Assembly (NCBI RefSeq): GCF_001612825.1
Contig: NZ_BDBE01000009.1
Location: 1 to 40,358, forward strand
DNA from: Nocardia caishijiensis NBRC 108228
Lineage (GTDB): Bacteria; Actinomycetota; Actinomycetes; Mycobacteriales; Mycobacteriaceae
DNA: 40,358 nucleotides
Reading direction: 5' to 3'
Shown: piece by piece, positions 1-8,139 of the stretch
Layout: every line of letters starts with the position of its first letter
How positions within the stretch are numbered: position 1 is the first letter of the stretch
Notes under the pieces: generated by a model
Database searches by the model: none
Seen by the model: the letters and a program-made list of their open reading frames with translations, nothing else
What the model was told of the DNA's origin: nothing
Translations under genes and position numbers: made by a program

Positions 1-69
1 GGACTCGAGTGGTTCCGGCTGGCTGGGAGCTCGGAAAGTGGATCGACGGGCTCGGTAAGCTTTGTACTC

Positions 70-1521
70 GTGGTTTCCTCTGATGTTGTCGCGGATCGTC
101 GTGCTCGGCTGCTTGCTGGTGCGGCGGTGACGTTGGGGCAGCTGTCCGAGGTGCTGGTGCCGTTGGGGGCCATGTTCGCCGCGCGGGGGCATTCGCTGTA
201 TCTGGTGGGGGGCAGCGTGCGTGACGCGGTGCTCGGGCGGCTGGGCGATGATCTGGATTTCACCACTGATGCGCGGCCGGAGGTTGTGCAGGAGCTGATG
301 CGGGGGTGGGCCGATCAGTTGTGGGACACCGGTGGGCTCGCGTTCGGGACGGTGAGTGCGGCCAAGGGGGATCACCAAATCGAGATCACCACGTTCCGGG
401 CCGATACCTATGATCGGGTGTCGCGCAATCCGGAGGTGACCTTCGGCGACACGCTCGAGGGCGACCTGGTCCGGCGCGATTTCACGGTGAACGCGATGGC
501 GGTGAAGATCGCCGAGGACGGTTCGCTGGAATTCGTCGACCCGCTCAACGGGCTGGGTGCCCTGCTCGAAGGCGTGCTCGATACGCCTGCGGCACCGCAG
601 GATTCGTTCGACGACGACCCGTTGCGCATGCTGCGCGCGGCCCGCTTCGTCGCGCAGCTCGGTTTCGAGGTCGCACCACGGGTGCGCACGGCGATCGTGG
701 AGATGGCCGAGCAGATCGACCGCATCACCGCCGAACGCGTGCGGACCGAACTCGACAAGTTGATCGGTGCCGAACATCCGATCGACGGCATCAACCTCAT
801 GTGCGATACCGGCCTGGCCCAGCGGGTGCTGCCGGAGGTGCCCGCGATGAAGCTGGAGATCGACGAGCACCACCAGCACAAGGATGTCTACCAGCATTCG
901 CTGACGGTGCTGTCGCAGGCGATCGACCAGGAGGAGGGCGACCCGGACCTGGTGTTGCGCTGGGCGGCGCTGCTGCACGACATCGGCAAGCCCGACACCA
1001 AGCGCAACGAACCCGGCGGCGGCGTGAGCTTCCACCATCACGAGGTGGTCGGCGCCAAGATGGTGCGCAAGCGGATGCGCGCGTTGAAGTATCCGAAGGC
1101 CTTCACCGAAGACGTCGCGCGCCTGGTGTTCCTGCATCTGCGTTTCCACGGCTATGGCAAGGGCCAGTGGACCGACTCGGCGGTGCGCCGGTACGTCACC
1201 GACGCCGACGACCTGCTCGATCGTCTGCACAAACTGGTCCGGGCCGACTGCACCACCCGAAACAAGCGGCGGGCGGCGGCGTTGCGCTCCACCTACGACG
1301 AACTCGAGCAGCGCATCGCCGCCCTGCGTGAGCAGGAGGATCTGGCGCGGGTGCGCCCGGATCTCGACGGCAACGCGATCATGGAGTTGCTCGGTCTCGA
1401 GCCGGGACCGCAGGTGGGTAAGGCCTGGAAGTTCCTCAAGGATCTGCGGCTCGACCGCGGTCCGATGACCCGTGCGGAAGCCGAGGCCGCCCTGCGCGAG
1501 TGGTGGGCGGGGCAGTCCTAG
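70..1521 (+). CDS. pcnA: CCA-adding tRNA nucleotidyltransferase
   Basis: Adds or repairs the 3' CCA end of tRNAs in the cytoplasm using CTP and ATP. The 483-residue product has the nucleotidyltransferase signature GGSVRD (residues 47-52) followed by DLDFTTDA (61-68), whose D61 and D63 are the metal-binding carboxylates, then RRDFTVNAMA near residue 135. The middle part is the tRNA head/neck-binding region. An HD domain follows, with H303-D304 in LLHDIGKPD. Class II CCA enzymes of mycobacteria have this NTase plus HD layout and nearly this length. The GTG at 70 is the furthest upstream start and fits the usual short N-terminal extension; no clear ribosome-binding site precedes it, so the start could lie slightly downstream. 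Its TAG stop overlaps the stop of the convergent gene at 1518-2333. The symbol follows mycobacterial usage and does not mean poly(A) polymerase activity. Confidence 0.95.
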   Translation: MVSSDVVADRRARLLAGAAVTLGQLSEVLVPLGAMFAARGHSLYLVGGSVRDAVLGRLGDDLDFTTDARPEVVQELMRGWADQLWDTGGLAFGTVSAAKGDHQIEITTFRADTYDRVSRNPEVTFGDTLEGDLVRRDFTVNAMAVKIAEDGSLEFVDPLNGLGALLEGVLDTPAAPQDSFDDDPLRMLRAARFVAQLGFEVAPRVRTAIVEMAEQIDRITAERVRTELDKLIGAEHPIDGINLMCDTGLAQRVLPEVPAMKLEIDEHHQHKDVYQHSLTVLSQAIDQEEGDPDLVLRWAALLHDIGKPDTKRNEPGGGVSFHHHEVVGAKMVRKRMRALKYPKAFTEDVARLVFLHLRFHGYGKGQWTDSAVRRYVTDADDLLDRLHKLVRADCTTRNKRRAAALRSTYDELEQRIAALREQEDLARVRPDLDGNAIMELLGLEPGPQVGKAWKFLKDLRLDRGPMTRAEAEAALREWWAGQS

Positions 1522-2333
1522 AACACGATCAGCGTGGTCCCGGCGATGATCGCGTCGCGGATCTGGGTGAGGTCGAACGAACCGGTGGTCTCGGGCAGTT
1601 CGATGCGGAATTTCACCACGTCGCCACGACGGTGCGCGTAGGAGATGCCGGCCCGGTTGGGTAGGTCGTCGAGCAGCAGCGCGGGCGCCTGCACCACCCG
1701 GCGCGGCAGGCGGATGCGGTACCAGCTGGCGCGGCGGATGTCGATGGTGAGCAGGTTGTCGTAGACCTGCGCGTCGACGACGGCGCTCATCTTGCGGGTG
1801 CGGTGGGTGGCGACGATGCGACCCTTGTCGTCGAGCCGGACCCGCCAGTCCAGGTTCTGTTCGTCCACCCAGTCGATGAGGGCGCCGACCCCGATGCTGC
1901 CTTCGATGTCGAGCTGCTGCACCCGGACCTTGGTCGGCACGCCGGGGATGAGCCGCACGCCGTGCGCGATCACGGTGACGGTGTCGAAGGGGTGGGTGTC
2001 CCACACCAGATCCGAGAGCACCGTCTTGCTCTGGAAGTGGGCGCCGCGCCTGCGCACCTTGAACGTGTCGAGGGTGGCGGTGAGGTCGTGGCCGAGCAGG
2101 GTGGCCGACACCTCGCGCCCGCCGAAGCGGCTGAGGATGCCCTCGCTGAGCACCGTCATCAGCACGTCGGGCATGAGCGCGGTGACCGTGCCCGAGCCCA
2201 GGTCGGCCACCGGGTCGGCCCAGGACGTGGTGAAGCCGAGCCACTGGTCGATCCACGAGGGGTCGAGCAGGCGTTTGCCCAGGTCGACAGCGCCCGCCAG
2301 TGACCAGGACTTCGGATCGAAATACGTGGCCAT
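1518..2333 (-). CDS. Uncharacterised beta-rich protein, possibly DUF2993/LmeA-like
   Basis: A 271-residue protein that I do not recognise with confidence. It starts MATYFDPKSW with no signal peptide or clear membrane segment. The body alternates short beta-type stretches with basic residues, for example residues 95-130 around the TVIAHGVRLIPG stretch and 135-160. Such a pattern, rich in amphipathic strands, is seen in actinobacterial DUF2993 (LmeA-type) lipid-binding proteins; this is only a resemblance in style, and LmeA itself carries a signal sequence that is missing here. The gene is convergent with the CCA-adding enzyme, and the two stop codons share the palindrome CTAG at 1518-1521. It diverges from the molybdate cassette across a 138-base spacer. 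The ATG at 2333 is the only good start. Confidence 0.8.
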   Translation of the reverse strand: MATYFDPKSWSLAGAVDLGKRLLDPSWIDQWLGFTTSWADPVADLGSGTVTALMPDVLMTVLSEGILSRFGGREVSATLLGHDLTATLDTFKVRRRGAHFQSKTVLSDLVWDTHPFDTVTVIAHGVRLIPGVPTKVRVQQLDIEGSIGVGALIDWVDEQNLDWRVRLDDKGRIVATHRTRKMSAVVDAQVYDNLLTIDIRRASWYRIRLPRRVVQAPALLLDDLPNRAGISYAHRRGDVVKFRIELPETTGSFDLTQIRDAIIAGTTLIVF

Positions 2334-2420
2334 GATGTCTGTGAGAGTACTGGCCCGCGGCGTCGGCGGCCATGCTCGACGGCGTGTTGAGCGGGCATCA
2401 CCACCGGTTGCTTCCTCATG

Positions 2421-2471
2421 TGCGGAAGATTTATCTAGGTTTCACCGCATTTGCGGAACTATCCTGGGCGG
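2421..2471 (+). promoter_or_regulatory. Promoter and candidate operator of the molybdate cassette
   Basis: A 12-bp palindrome CCGCATTTGCGG lies at 2445-2456, and its half TGCGGAA is repeated upstream at 2421-2427. A -10-like TATCCT (2460-2465) ends six bases before the GTG at 2472, which suggests a leaderless transcript starting at or near that GTG. The palindrome overlaps where RNA polymerase would sit, so repression by the first gene product (HTH plus Mop domain) is a reasonable inference. No experiment supports it. Confidence 0.4.
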
Positions 2472-2870
2472 GTGGCGATACTGCGAATCAAGGAAGCCGC
2501 CGATCTGCTCGGGGTCAGCGACGACACCGTGCGCCGGTGGATCGACTCCGGCGCGCTGTCGGCGAGCAAGGACAGTTCGGGCCGCCTGGTCATCGAGGGT
2601 CGGGACCTGGCGGCGCTGGCCGTCGAGCAGGCGCGCACGCCGCACACGCGGGTCGGCAGTGCCAGTTCGGCACGAAATCGGTTCCCCGGCTTGGTCACCC
2701 GCGTGGTGACCGACACGGTGATGGCACAGGTGGAGATGCAATGCGGTCCGTTCACGGTGGTCTCGTTGATGAGCAGCGAATCGGTGCGCGAGCTGGGGCT
2801 CGAGCCCGGCAGTGTGGCGTTGGCGAGCGTGAAGGCCACCACGGTCGTCGTCGAACGGGCCGCCGGATGA
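2472..2870 (+). CDS. Molybdate-responsive regulator: MerR/excisionase HTH plus Mop (TOBE) domain
   Basis: Small two-domain protein of 132 residues. Residues 2-30 (AILRIKEAADLLGVSDDTVRRW) form an excisionase/MerR-type helix-turn-helix. After a linker, residues 65-130 are a Mop/TOBE fold (NRFPGLVTRVV through SVKATTVVVER), which in other proteins binds molybdate or tungstate oxyanions. The combination suggests a one-component sensor controlling the transporter genes that follow. A TTG at 2451 would add seven residues but lies inside the 12-bp palindrome; the GTG at 2472 places the conserved ILRIKEAADLLGV at the N-terminus and suits a leaderless start. The last codon overlaps modA by 4 bp (ATGA), so the regulator and the binding protein are translationally coupled. 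Confidence 0.85.
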   Translation: MAILRIKEAADLLGVSDDTVRRWIDSGALSASKDSSGRLVIEGRDLAALAVEQARTPHTRVGSASSARNRFPGLVTRVVTDTVMAQVEMQCGPFTVVSLMSSESVRELGLEPGSVALASVKATTVVVERAAG

Positions 2871-3610
2871 AGCGCGCACTCGCCCTGGGCGCCGCGCTCA
2901 CCGTCCTCGCCGCCTGTGGTTCCGAAACGAACTCGGCGACAGGAGATGCCACGCTCACCGTATTCGCCGCCGCCTCGTTGAAGAAGGTCTTCACCGACCT
3001 GGAGGACGTCTTCGAAACCGCCAATCCCGGTGTGGACGTGCGGTTCTCGTTCGCCGGATCGTCGGACCTGGCCGCCCAACTACAGGCAGGCGCCCCCGCT
3101 GACGTCTTCGCCTCCGCCGACCAGCCGACGATGGACAAGGTGGTCGCCGACGGCCGCATCGCCACCTCGCGCGCTTTCGCCACGAATGTCCTCACCATCA
3201 TCACCGCGCCGGGTAACCCCAAGGGCATCAGCGGTTTTCGCGACCTGGCCGGTGACGGTGTGTCCGTGGTGACGTGCGCGCCACAGGTGCCGTGCGGTCG
3301 GGCGACGCAGAAGGTCGCCGCCGCGGCGGCGGTGACCTTGCGTCCGGTGAGCGAGGAATCGTCGGTAGCCGACGTGCTCACCAAGGTCACGTCGGGGCAA
3401 GCGGACGCGGGTCTGGTGTATGTCACCGACGCGGCGGGCGCGGGGACGAAGGTGGCCACGGTCGCGATTCCCGAGGCTTCGGCGGCGGTGAACACCTATC
3501 CCATCGGCGCCGTCGACGGATCGGGTGACAACGCCGAGAAGTTCATCGAGTTGGTGACGGGGCCGACGGGACGGCGCGCGCTGACCGAGGCCGGGTTCGG
3601 GGTCCCGTGA
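2867..3610 (+). CDS. modA: Molybdate ABC transporter, substrate-binding lipoprotein
   Basis: Captures molybdate outside the membrane and delivers it to ModB. The 247-residue product has a lipoprotein signal with Cys17 in [10 protein letters not shown]. It then shows the ModA pattern: [12 protein letters not shown] (anion-binding serine in AASL), [26 protein letters not shown], and in the C-terminal lobe the [11 protein letters not shown] segment typical of the family. A CAPQVPCG segment holds two cysteines that could form a disulfide. The start ATG at 2867 overlaps the stop of the regulator gene, and the stop TGA overlaps the GTG start of modB at 3607. The reading frame stays open far upstream, but the lipobox position fixes this start. 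Confidence 0.94.
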   Translation: MKRALALGAALTVLAACGSETNSATGDATLTVFAAASLKKVFTDLEDVFETANPGVDVRFSFAGSSDLAAQLQAGAPADVFASADQPTMDKVVADGRIATSRAFATNVLTIITAPGNPKGISGFRDLAGDGVSVVTCAPQVPCGRATQKVAAAAAVTLRPVSEESSVADVLTKVTSGQADAGLVYVTDAAGAGTKVATVAIPEASAAVNTYPIGAVDGSGDNAEKFIELVTGPTGRRALTEAGFGVP

Positions 3611-4437
3611 GTTACGGGTCGGCTCGGCTCCCCCGCTGGGTGTTGCTGCCCGCCGCAGCCGGATTCGCGCTGGTCGTGGTGCCGCTGCTGGCTCTCGCCT
3701 GGCAGGTGGAGTGGGGACGCTTCGGTGCTCTGGTGACCACCGAGGCATCGCGCGAAGCGCTGTGGTTGAGCCTTCGGACGGCGGCGGTCAGCACGCTGCT
3801 GTGTGTGTTGCTCGGTGTCCCGATGGCCGCTGTCCTGGCTCGGGCGCGCTGGCGAGGTCTGCCGGTGTTGCGTGCACTCGTGTTGCTGCCCCTGGTCCTA
3901 CCGCCGGTCGTCGGTGGTATCGCCCTGCTGTACACCTTCGGTCGACATGGCTTGCTCGGCGAACACCTGGAAGTCCTCGGTGTGCGGATCGCGTTCAGCA
4001 CGACGGCGGTGGTGCTCGCGCAAACCTTTGTCGCACTGCCCTTTCTGGTTCTCACCCTCGAGGGGGCGCTGCGGACGGCGGGTCATCGCTACGAGCAGAT
4101 CGCGGCCACCCTCGGCGCCGGGCCGAGCACCGTGTGGTGGCGGATCACCCTGCCGCTGTTGCGTCCCGCGCTCATCTCCGGTGCGGTGCTCGCTTTCGCC
4201 CGCGCGCTCGGCGAATTCGGCGCCACCCTCACCTTCGCGGGCAGCCTGCAGGGCCGCACCCGCACGCTGCCGCTGGAGATCTATCTGCAACGGGAGGCCG
4301 ATCCCGATGCGGCCGTAGCCCTTTCGGTGCTACTCGTCATCGTCGCGATCCTCATCGTCCTGCTCGCCTATCGTCGCACCAGCCCCATCCCCGGCACCCA
4401 ACTCGGCCGCGTCCGGAGCGGAGGAAAGCTCCGATGA
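3607..4437 (+). CDS. modB: Molybdate ABC transporter permease
   Basis: Membrane channel of the molybdate importer, 276 residues, with five or six hydrophobic helices (residues about 10-30, 55-80, 92-115, 130-152, 190-215 and 235-258). The cytoplasmic EAA loop that docks on the ATPase reads [28 protein letters not shown]. Residues [13 protein letters not shown] near the C-terminus match the ModB/CysT family. GTG start at 3607, sharing GTGA with the modA stop. The TGA stop overlaps the ATG of modC. No odd features. Confidence 0.94.
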   Translation: MSYGSARLPRWVLLPAAAGFALVVVPLLALAWQVEWGRFGALVTTEASREALWLSLRTAAVSTLLCVLLGVPMAAVLARARWRGLPVLRALVLLPLVLPPVVGGIALLYTFGRHGLLGEHLEVLGVRIAFSTTAVVLAQTFVALPFLVLTLEGALRTAGHRYEQIAATLGAGPSTVWWRITLPLLRPALISGAVLAFARALGEFGATLTFAGSLQGRTRTLPLEIYLQREADPDAAVALSVLLVIVAILIVLLAYRRTSPIPGTQLGRVRSGGKLR

Positions 4438-5606
4438 GCACATCGTTCTCGCATCCGGCGGGCCTCTCGGTGGCTGTCCGCCTCGCCGATCGTGATCTGG
4501 ACGTGGAGATCGAGGTGGCGCCGGGGGAAGTCCTCGCCGTGCTCGGCCCCAACGGCGCGGGTAAGTCCAGTCTGTTGCAGGTGATCGCCGGGTTGCTCGT
4601 CCCCGACGCAGGCCACGTGCGCCTCGGCGCCGACACCCTCGTCGACACCGCGAAAGGTGTCGCGCTGCCCCCGCACCGACGCGGCATTTCGCTGCTCGCG
4701 CAGGAGCCGTTGCTGTTTCCGCATCTCACCGTCGCGGAGAATGTCGCCTTCGGCCCACGCAGCCGTGGCAACCGTCGGGCGAAAACCATTGCCGCCGAAT
4801 GGCTCCGAGCCGTCGATGCCACCCACCTCGCCGATCGCCACCCCGGCGCCCTCTCCGGTGGTCAGGCCCAGCGGGTCGCCCTGGCCCGCGCGCTCGCCGT
4901 CGACCCGCGTCTGCTGCTGCTCGACGAACCCATGTCGGCCCTCGACGTCGACGTCGCCCCCGCTATGCGTTCCCTGCTGCGCCGCGTCCTGCGCGACCCC
5001 GCCCACCCCCGCTGCGCGGTCCTGGTCACCCACGACATCATCGACGCCATCACCCTCGCCGACCGCCTCGTCATCGTCGATGGCGGCCGCATCGTCGAAT
5101 CCGGCCGGGTCGCCGACGTGATGTCACACCCACGCAGCCCCTTCGCCGCCCGCGTCGCCGGTCTCAACCTCCTCCACGGCACCGCCGTCGCCACCCGTGA
5201 CCCCGACCTGACCTTCGCGGCGGTGTCGATCGGCGCCGACCGACCCGACGAAACGACGCCCCTTGCCGCCGGCGAAGTCCGGCACCGACCAACAGCTCAG
5301 CCGGTGGTCGATGGTTGTGCCGTCGGCGATCTCACCGCAGGCACGCGCGCGGCCGCTGTCTTCTCCCCCGCCGCCGTTTCGGTCTTCACGCGCCCTCCCG
5401 GCGGCAGCCCCCGCAACGTCTTCGCCGTCGACATCACCGAGATCACCGATCGTGGCGGCATCGTCCGTGTGCGTGGCGCCGCGCCGAACGCGCCCGGTCT
5501 GTGCGCCGACCTCACCCCGGCCGCCGTCGCCCAGCTCGACCTCACCGTCGGTGCCCCGGCGTATTTCGCGGTGAAGGCCACCGAGGTGCGGGTGTACGCC
5601 TGCTGA
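4434..5606 (+). CDS. modC: Molybdate ABC transporter ATP-binding protein with C-terminal Mop domain
   Basis: Energises molybdate uptake. The 390-residue protein carries Walker A GPNGAGKS (38-45), the Q-loop near Q90, the signature LSGGQ (140-144), and Walker B LLLLDEP with D164-E165. The region from about residue 285 to the end is a TOBE/Mop module ([10 protein letters not shown], then [13 protein letters not shown]) that may bind oxyanion and allow feedback. The length matches ModC/CysA-type ATPases. A ribosome-binding site GAGGAAAG lies 6-13 bases before the ATG, and the gene overlaps the modB stop by 4 bp. The cassette ends here; 65 bases separate it from pxpA. Confidence 0.93.
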   Translation: MSTSFSHPAGLSVAVRLADRDLDVEIEVAPGEVLAVLGPNGAGKSSLLQVIAGLLVPDAGHVRLGADTLVDTAKGVALPPHRRGISLLAQEPLLFPHLTVAENVAFGPRSRGNRRAKTIAAEWLRAVDATHLADRHPGALSGGQAQRVALARALAVDPRLLLLDEPMSALDVDVAPAMRSLLRRVLRDPAHPRCAVLVTHDIIDAITLADRLVIVDGGRIVESGRVADVMSHPRSPFAARVAGLNLLHGTAVATRDPDLTFAAVSIGADRPDETTPLAAGEVRHRPTAQPVVDGCAVGDLTAGTRAAAVFSPAAVSVFTRPPGGSPRNVFAVDITEITDRGGIVRVRGAAPNAPGLCADLTPAAVAQLDLTVGAPAYFAVKATEVRVYAC

Positions 5607-5671
5607 GACCCGGCCCCGGTGCGCGGCGCACAATGAGATCCGTTCATGCACGCGCGACCGGAGGGCAGCAC

Positions 5672-6427
5672 ATGCCGCTGGACCTGAACAGTGATCTGGG
5701 TGAGGGTTTCGGCCCGTGGCGGATGGGCGAGGACGCCGCCATGCTCGACATCGTCACCAGCGCCAACATCGCCTGCGGATTCCACGCGGGCGATCCGACG
5801 ATCATGCGCCGCACCTGCGAGCTGGCCGTGGCCAAGGGGGTGCGGATCGGCGCGCACGTCGGCTACCGCGATCTGGTCGGCTTCGGTCGCCGCGATATCG
5901 CCATCGCCCCGGCCGAACTGCGAGACGAGGTGCTGTACCAGATCGGCGCGCTCGCGGCGTTCGCGCGGGCGGCGGGGGACCGGGTGCGGTACGTGAAACC
6001 GCACGGCGCCCTGTATCACGCGGCCGCTCGTGATCGTCTGCTCGCCGACGCGGTCGCGACCGCGGTCGCCGAGGCGGAAACCGGCCTCGCCCTGCTCGGT
6101 CCCGCCGGAACGGAACTCGAACACGCCGCGAACCGGGCGAAGGTCCGTTTCGTCGGCGAGGGGTTCGCCGATCGCGCCTACACCGCCACCGGCACGCTGG
6201 CGCCGCGCGGGGTTGCCGGTGCGGTGCTGACGCCCGACGACGCCGTCGCCCAGGCGGTGTCTCTTGCGTTGTCGGGGACCGCGCGTACCGTTGACGGTCC
6301 GGGTGCGGTCGCTGTATCCGTGGCCAGCGTGTGTGTCCATGGGGACACACCGGCGGCCGTGGAGATGGCGCGCCGGATCAGGGGGGCGTTGGACGAGGCA
6401 GGCGTACCTGTCGAACCATTCGGTTGA
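5672..6427 (+). CDS. pxpA: 5-oxoprolinase subunit A (LamB/YcsF family)
   Basis: One of three subunits that use ATP to open 5-oxoproline (pyroglutamate) to glutamate, a housekeeping repair of spontaneous glutamine and glutamate cyclisation. The 251-residue product begins MPLDLNSDLGEGFGPW, the hallmark N-terminus of the family, followed by ANIACGFHAGDP (about 33-44), RIGAHVGYRDLVGFGRR and YVKPHGALYH. Family members are about 245-255 residues. The ATG at 5672 follows GGAGGG with good spacing; an ATG at 5633 in frame would add 13 residues that are not family-like. pxpB starts 14 bases after its stop. Confidence 0.94.
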   Translation: MPLDLNSDLGEGFGPWRMGEDAAMLDIVTSANIACGFHAGDPTIMRRTCELAVAKGVRIGAHVGYRDLVGFGRRDIAIAPAELRDEVLYQIGALAAFARAAGDRVRYVKPHGALYHAAARDRLLADAVATAVAEAETGLALLGPAGTELEHAANRAKVRFVGEGFADRAYTATGTLAPRGVAGAVLTPDDAVAQAVSLALSGTARTVDGPGAVAVSVASVCVHGDTPAAVEMARRIRGALDEAGVPVEPFG

Positions 6428-6441
6428 GGGTGGGAGGCGTG

Positions 6442-7125
6442 ATGGTGACCGACTGGAGTTCGCGGATCAGGCCCGCGGGCGATCGTGCCGTGCTCATCAC
6501 CCTCGACGACCCGCGTCCGGTGCAGCGGTTGGCGTCGGCGCTGCGGGTGCATGCCATCGCGGGTGTCCAGGACGTCCTGCCCGCGGCGGAGACCGTGCTG
6601 GTCACCATGCATTCGGTGAGCTATGCCACGCAGGTGCGCCGCGAACTGCTCGCCCTGCTCGAACGCCTGGATTCCGAAACCGCACAGCCGGATTCGCTCG
6701 ATGTTTCCCGTGGAACACTGCCCGACCCGGACCGACCCGACGAGGTGGTCGAGGTGCCGGTCCGCTACGACGGGGTCGACCTGCCGGAGGTGGCCCGGCT
6801 GCTCGACCTGTCGGTCGCCGAGGTGATCGCGGCCCACACCGGCACCGTCTGGCGGTGCGCGTTCGTGGGTTTCGCCCCCGGTTTCGGGTATCTGGTCTCG
6901 CCCGACCATCGACTCACCGTGCCGCGTCGGCCGCAGGCTCGTACGGCCATCCCGCCGGGTGCGGTGGCGCTCGCCGGTGGGTACTCCGCGGTATATCCGC
7001 GTGGCACACCGGGCGGATGGCAATTGATCGGAAGTACCGATCTGCGCATGTGGGCGGTCGATCGCGACCCACCCGCGCTGATCCGAGCGGGAACGGCGGT
7101 GCGATTCGTCGACACCGCGCGATAA
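6442..7125 (+). CDS. pxpB: 5-oxoprolinase subunit B (KipI family)
   Basis: Works with PxpA and PxpC in ATP-dependent 5-oxoproline cleavage. The 227-residue protein starts by GDRAVLITLDD, has the expected central VQDVLPAAETVLV segment, and carries the cyclophilin-like C-terminal signature FVGFAPGFGYL followed by VPRRPQARTAIPPGAVALAGG and YPRGTPGGWQLIG. These are the diagnostic KipI/PxpB motifs. The ATG at 6442 follows a GGGAGG ribosome-binding site. B. subtilis KipI also inhibits sporulation kinase A, but that role is not expected here because this organism class has no KinA. Confidence 0.93.
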   Translation: MVTDWSSRIRPAGDRAVLITLDDPRPVQRLASALRVHAIAGVQDVLPAAETVLVTMHSVSYATQVRRELLALLERLDSETAQPDSLDVSRGTLPDPDRPDEVVEVPVRYDGVDLPEVARLLDLSVAEVIAAHTGTVWRCAFVGFAPGFGYLVSPDHRLTVPRRPQARTAIPPGAVALAGGYSAVYPRGTPGGWQLIGSTDLRMWAVDRDPPALIRAGTAVRFVDTAR

Positions 7126-7188
7126 GCCGCAATAAGCAAGGGCTGCTCAATGGTGCGCCGCCTCGACAGTCGATCGGGGAGAGATCGC

Positions 7189-8055
7189 ATGGTGATCTTC
7201 ATCGAGCGAGTGGGGCCGCTCGCGACGATCCAGGACCTGGGCAGGCCCGGCTGGTTCGATTCCGGCGTCGGTCCGGCCGGGGCCGCCGACCGCGCGTCGC
7301 TGCGCCTGGCGAACCGGCTGGTCGGCAATCCGGAGGACCACGCGGGCCTCGAGGTACTGCTCGGCGGGCTGGTGCTGCGCACCGACGCGCATGTCACCGT
7401 CGCGGTGACCGGCGCACCCGCCACGGCCACGGTCGACAGCACACCTGTCGGCCACGCCAGCGTGCTCGAACTCGAGGCGGGCCAGACGCTGCGTCTGGGG
7501 ATGGCGACCACCGGTCTACGCAGTTACGTCGGTATCCGCGGCGGCATCGACGTGCCGAAGGTCCTCGGTTCGCGCAGCCGTGACACCCTCTCCGGTATCG
7601 GCCCCGACCCGTTGCGGCCGGGGATGCAGTTGCCCGTCGGTCCCCCACCGCGCACCTTCCCGACCGTCGAGTTCGCGCCGGTCCCGCTGCCCCCGGAGGT
7701 CTTCGTGGTCCGCGCCCGCCCCGGCCCGCGTGACGATTGGTTCACCGACCCCGCCGCCCTGTTCCACGGTTCGTGGCAGGTGAGCAGTGAGACCGACCGG
7801 GTGGGCGCCCGGCTGGACCGCGTCGACGGCCCGCCGCTCACCCGCGCGGTCACCCGTGAACTCCCGGCGGAGGGTGTGGCTCTCGGTTCGGTGCAGGTGC
7901 CGCCGAGCGGGCAACCGGTGGTGTTCCTCGCCGATCACCCGATCACCGGCGGTTACCCGGTGATCGCGGTCGTCCTCGACGCCGACGTGGACCGGGTGGC
8001 GCAACTCCGCCCCGGCGAACGCTTGCGTTTCCGACTCGACGAGGCGGCGCGGTAG
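7189..8055 (+). CDS. pxpC: 5-oxoprolinase subunit C (KipA/biotin-dependent carboxyltransferase family)
   Basis: Third subunit of 5-oxoprolinase, 288 residues. It opens with MVIFIERVGPLATIQDLGRPGW, then GVGPAGAADRASLRLANRLVGN and LEVLLGGL, the conserved front half of the family. The C-terminal half has the QVSSETDRVGARLDG-like segment (here VSSETDRVGARLDRVDGP) and SGQPVVFLADHPITGGYPVIA, both diagnostic. The ATG at 7189 follows GGGGAGAG; an upstream in-frame ATG at 7150 would add 13 residues not found in the family. The gap to pxpB is 63 bases, larger than elsewhere in this operon. Its last 50 bases are partly repeated just downstream (8075-8121). Confidence 0.93.
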   Translation: MVIFIERVGPLATIQDLGRPGWFDSGVGPAGAADRASLRLANRLVGNPEDHAGLEVLLGGLVLRTDAHVTVAVTGAPATATVDSTPVGHASVLELEAGQTLRLGMATTGLRSYVGIRGGIDVPKVLGSRSRDTLSGIGPDPLRPGMQLPVGPPPRTFPTVEFAPVPLPPEVFVVRARPGPRDDWFTDPAALFHGSWQVSSETDRVGARLDRVDGPPLTRAVTRELPAEGVALGSVQVPPSGQPVVFLADHPITGGYPVIAVVLDADVDRVAQLRPGERLRFRLDEAAR

Positions 8056-8074
8056 TCACCGCACGACGTCGGCC

Positions 8075-8121
8075 GGATGGCGCAACTCTTGCGCTTCCGA
8101 CCCGACGACGCGGCGCTGCGG
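8075..8121 (+). repeat. Degenerate tandem copy of the pxpC 3' end
   Basis: The last codons of pxpC (about 7996-8052, encoding VAQLRPGERLRFRLDEAAR) reappear at 8075-8121 in degraded form: TGGCGCAACTC, then TTGCGCTTCCGAC, then CCGACGACGCGGCG, with about 14 bases missing relative to the first copy. It lies after the pxpC stop, between that stop and the end of the minus-strand MFS gene. It looks like a short duplication that has since diverged and it is not translated as part of pxpC. Confidence 0.6.
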
Positions 8122-8139
8122 TCCCTGGGGAACGTCGAC

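Noticed and set aside
1..69. Tail of an upstream gene
   Set aside because: Too short to support a call; no frame in these bases gave recognisable sequence.
4799..5200. Pro/Arg-rich frame inside modC
   Set aside because: Alternative-frame translation of a conserved ATPase gene.
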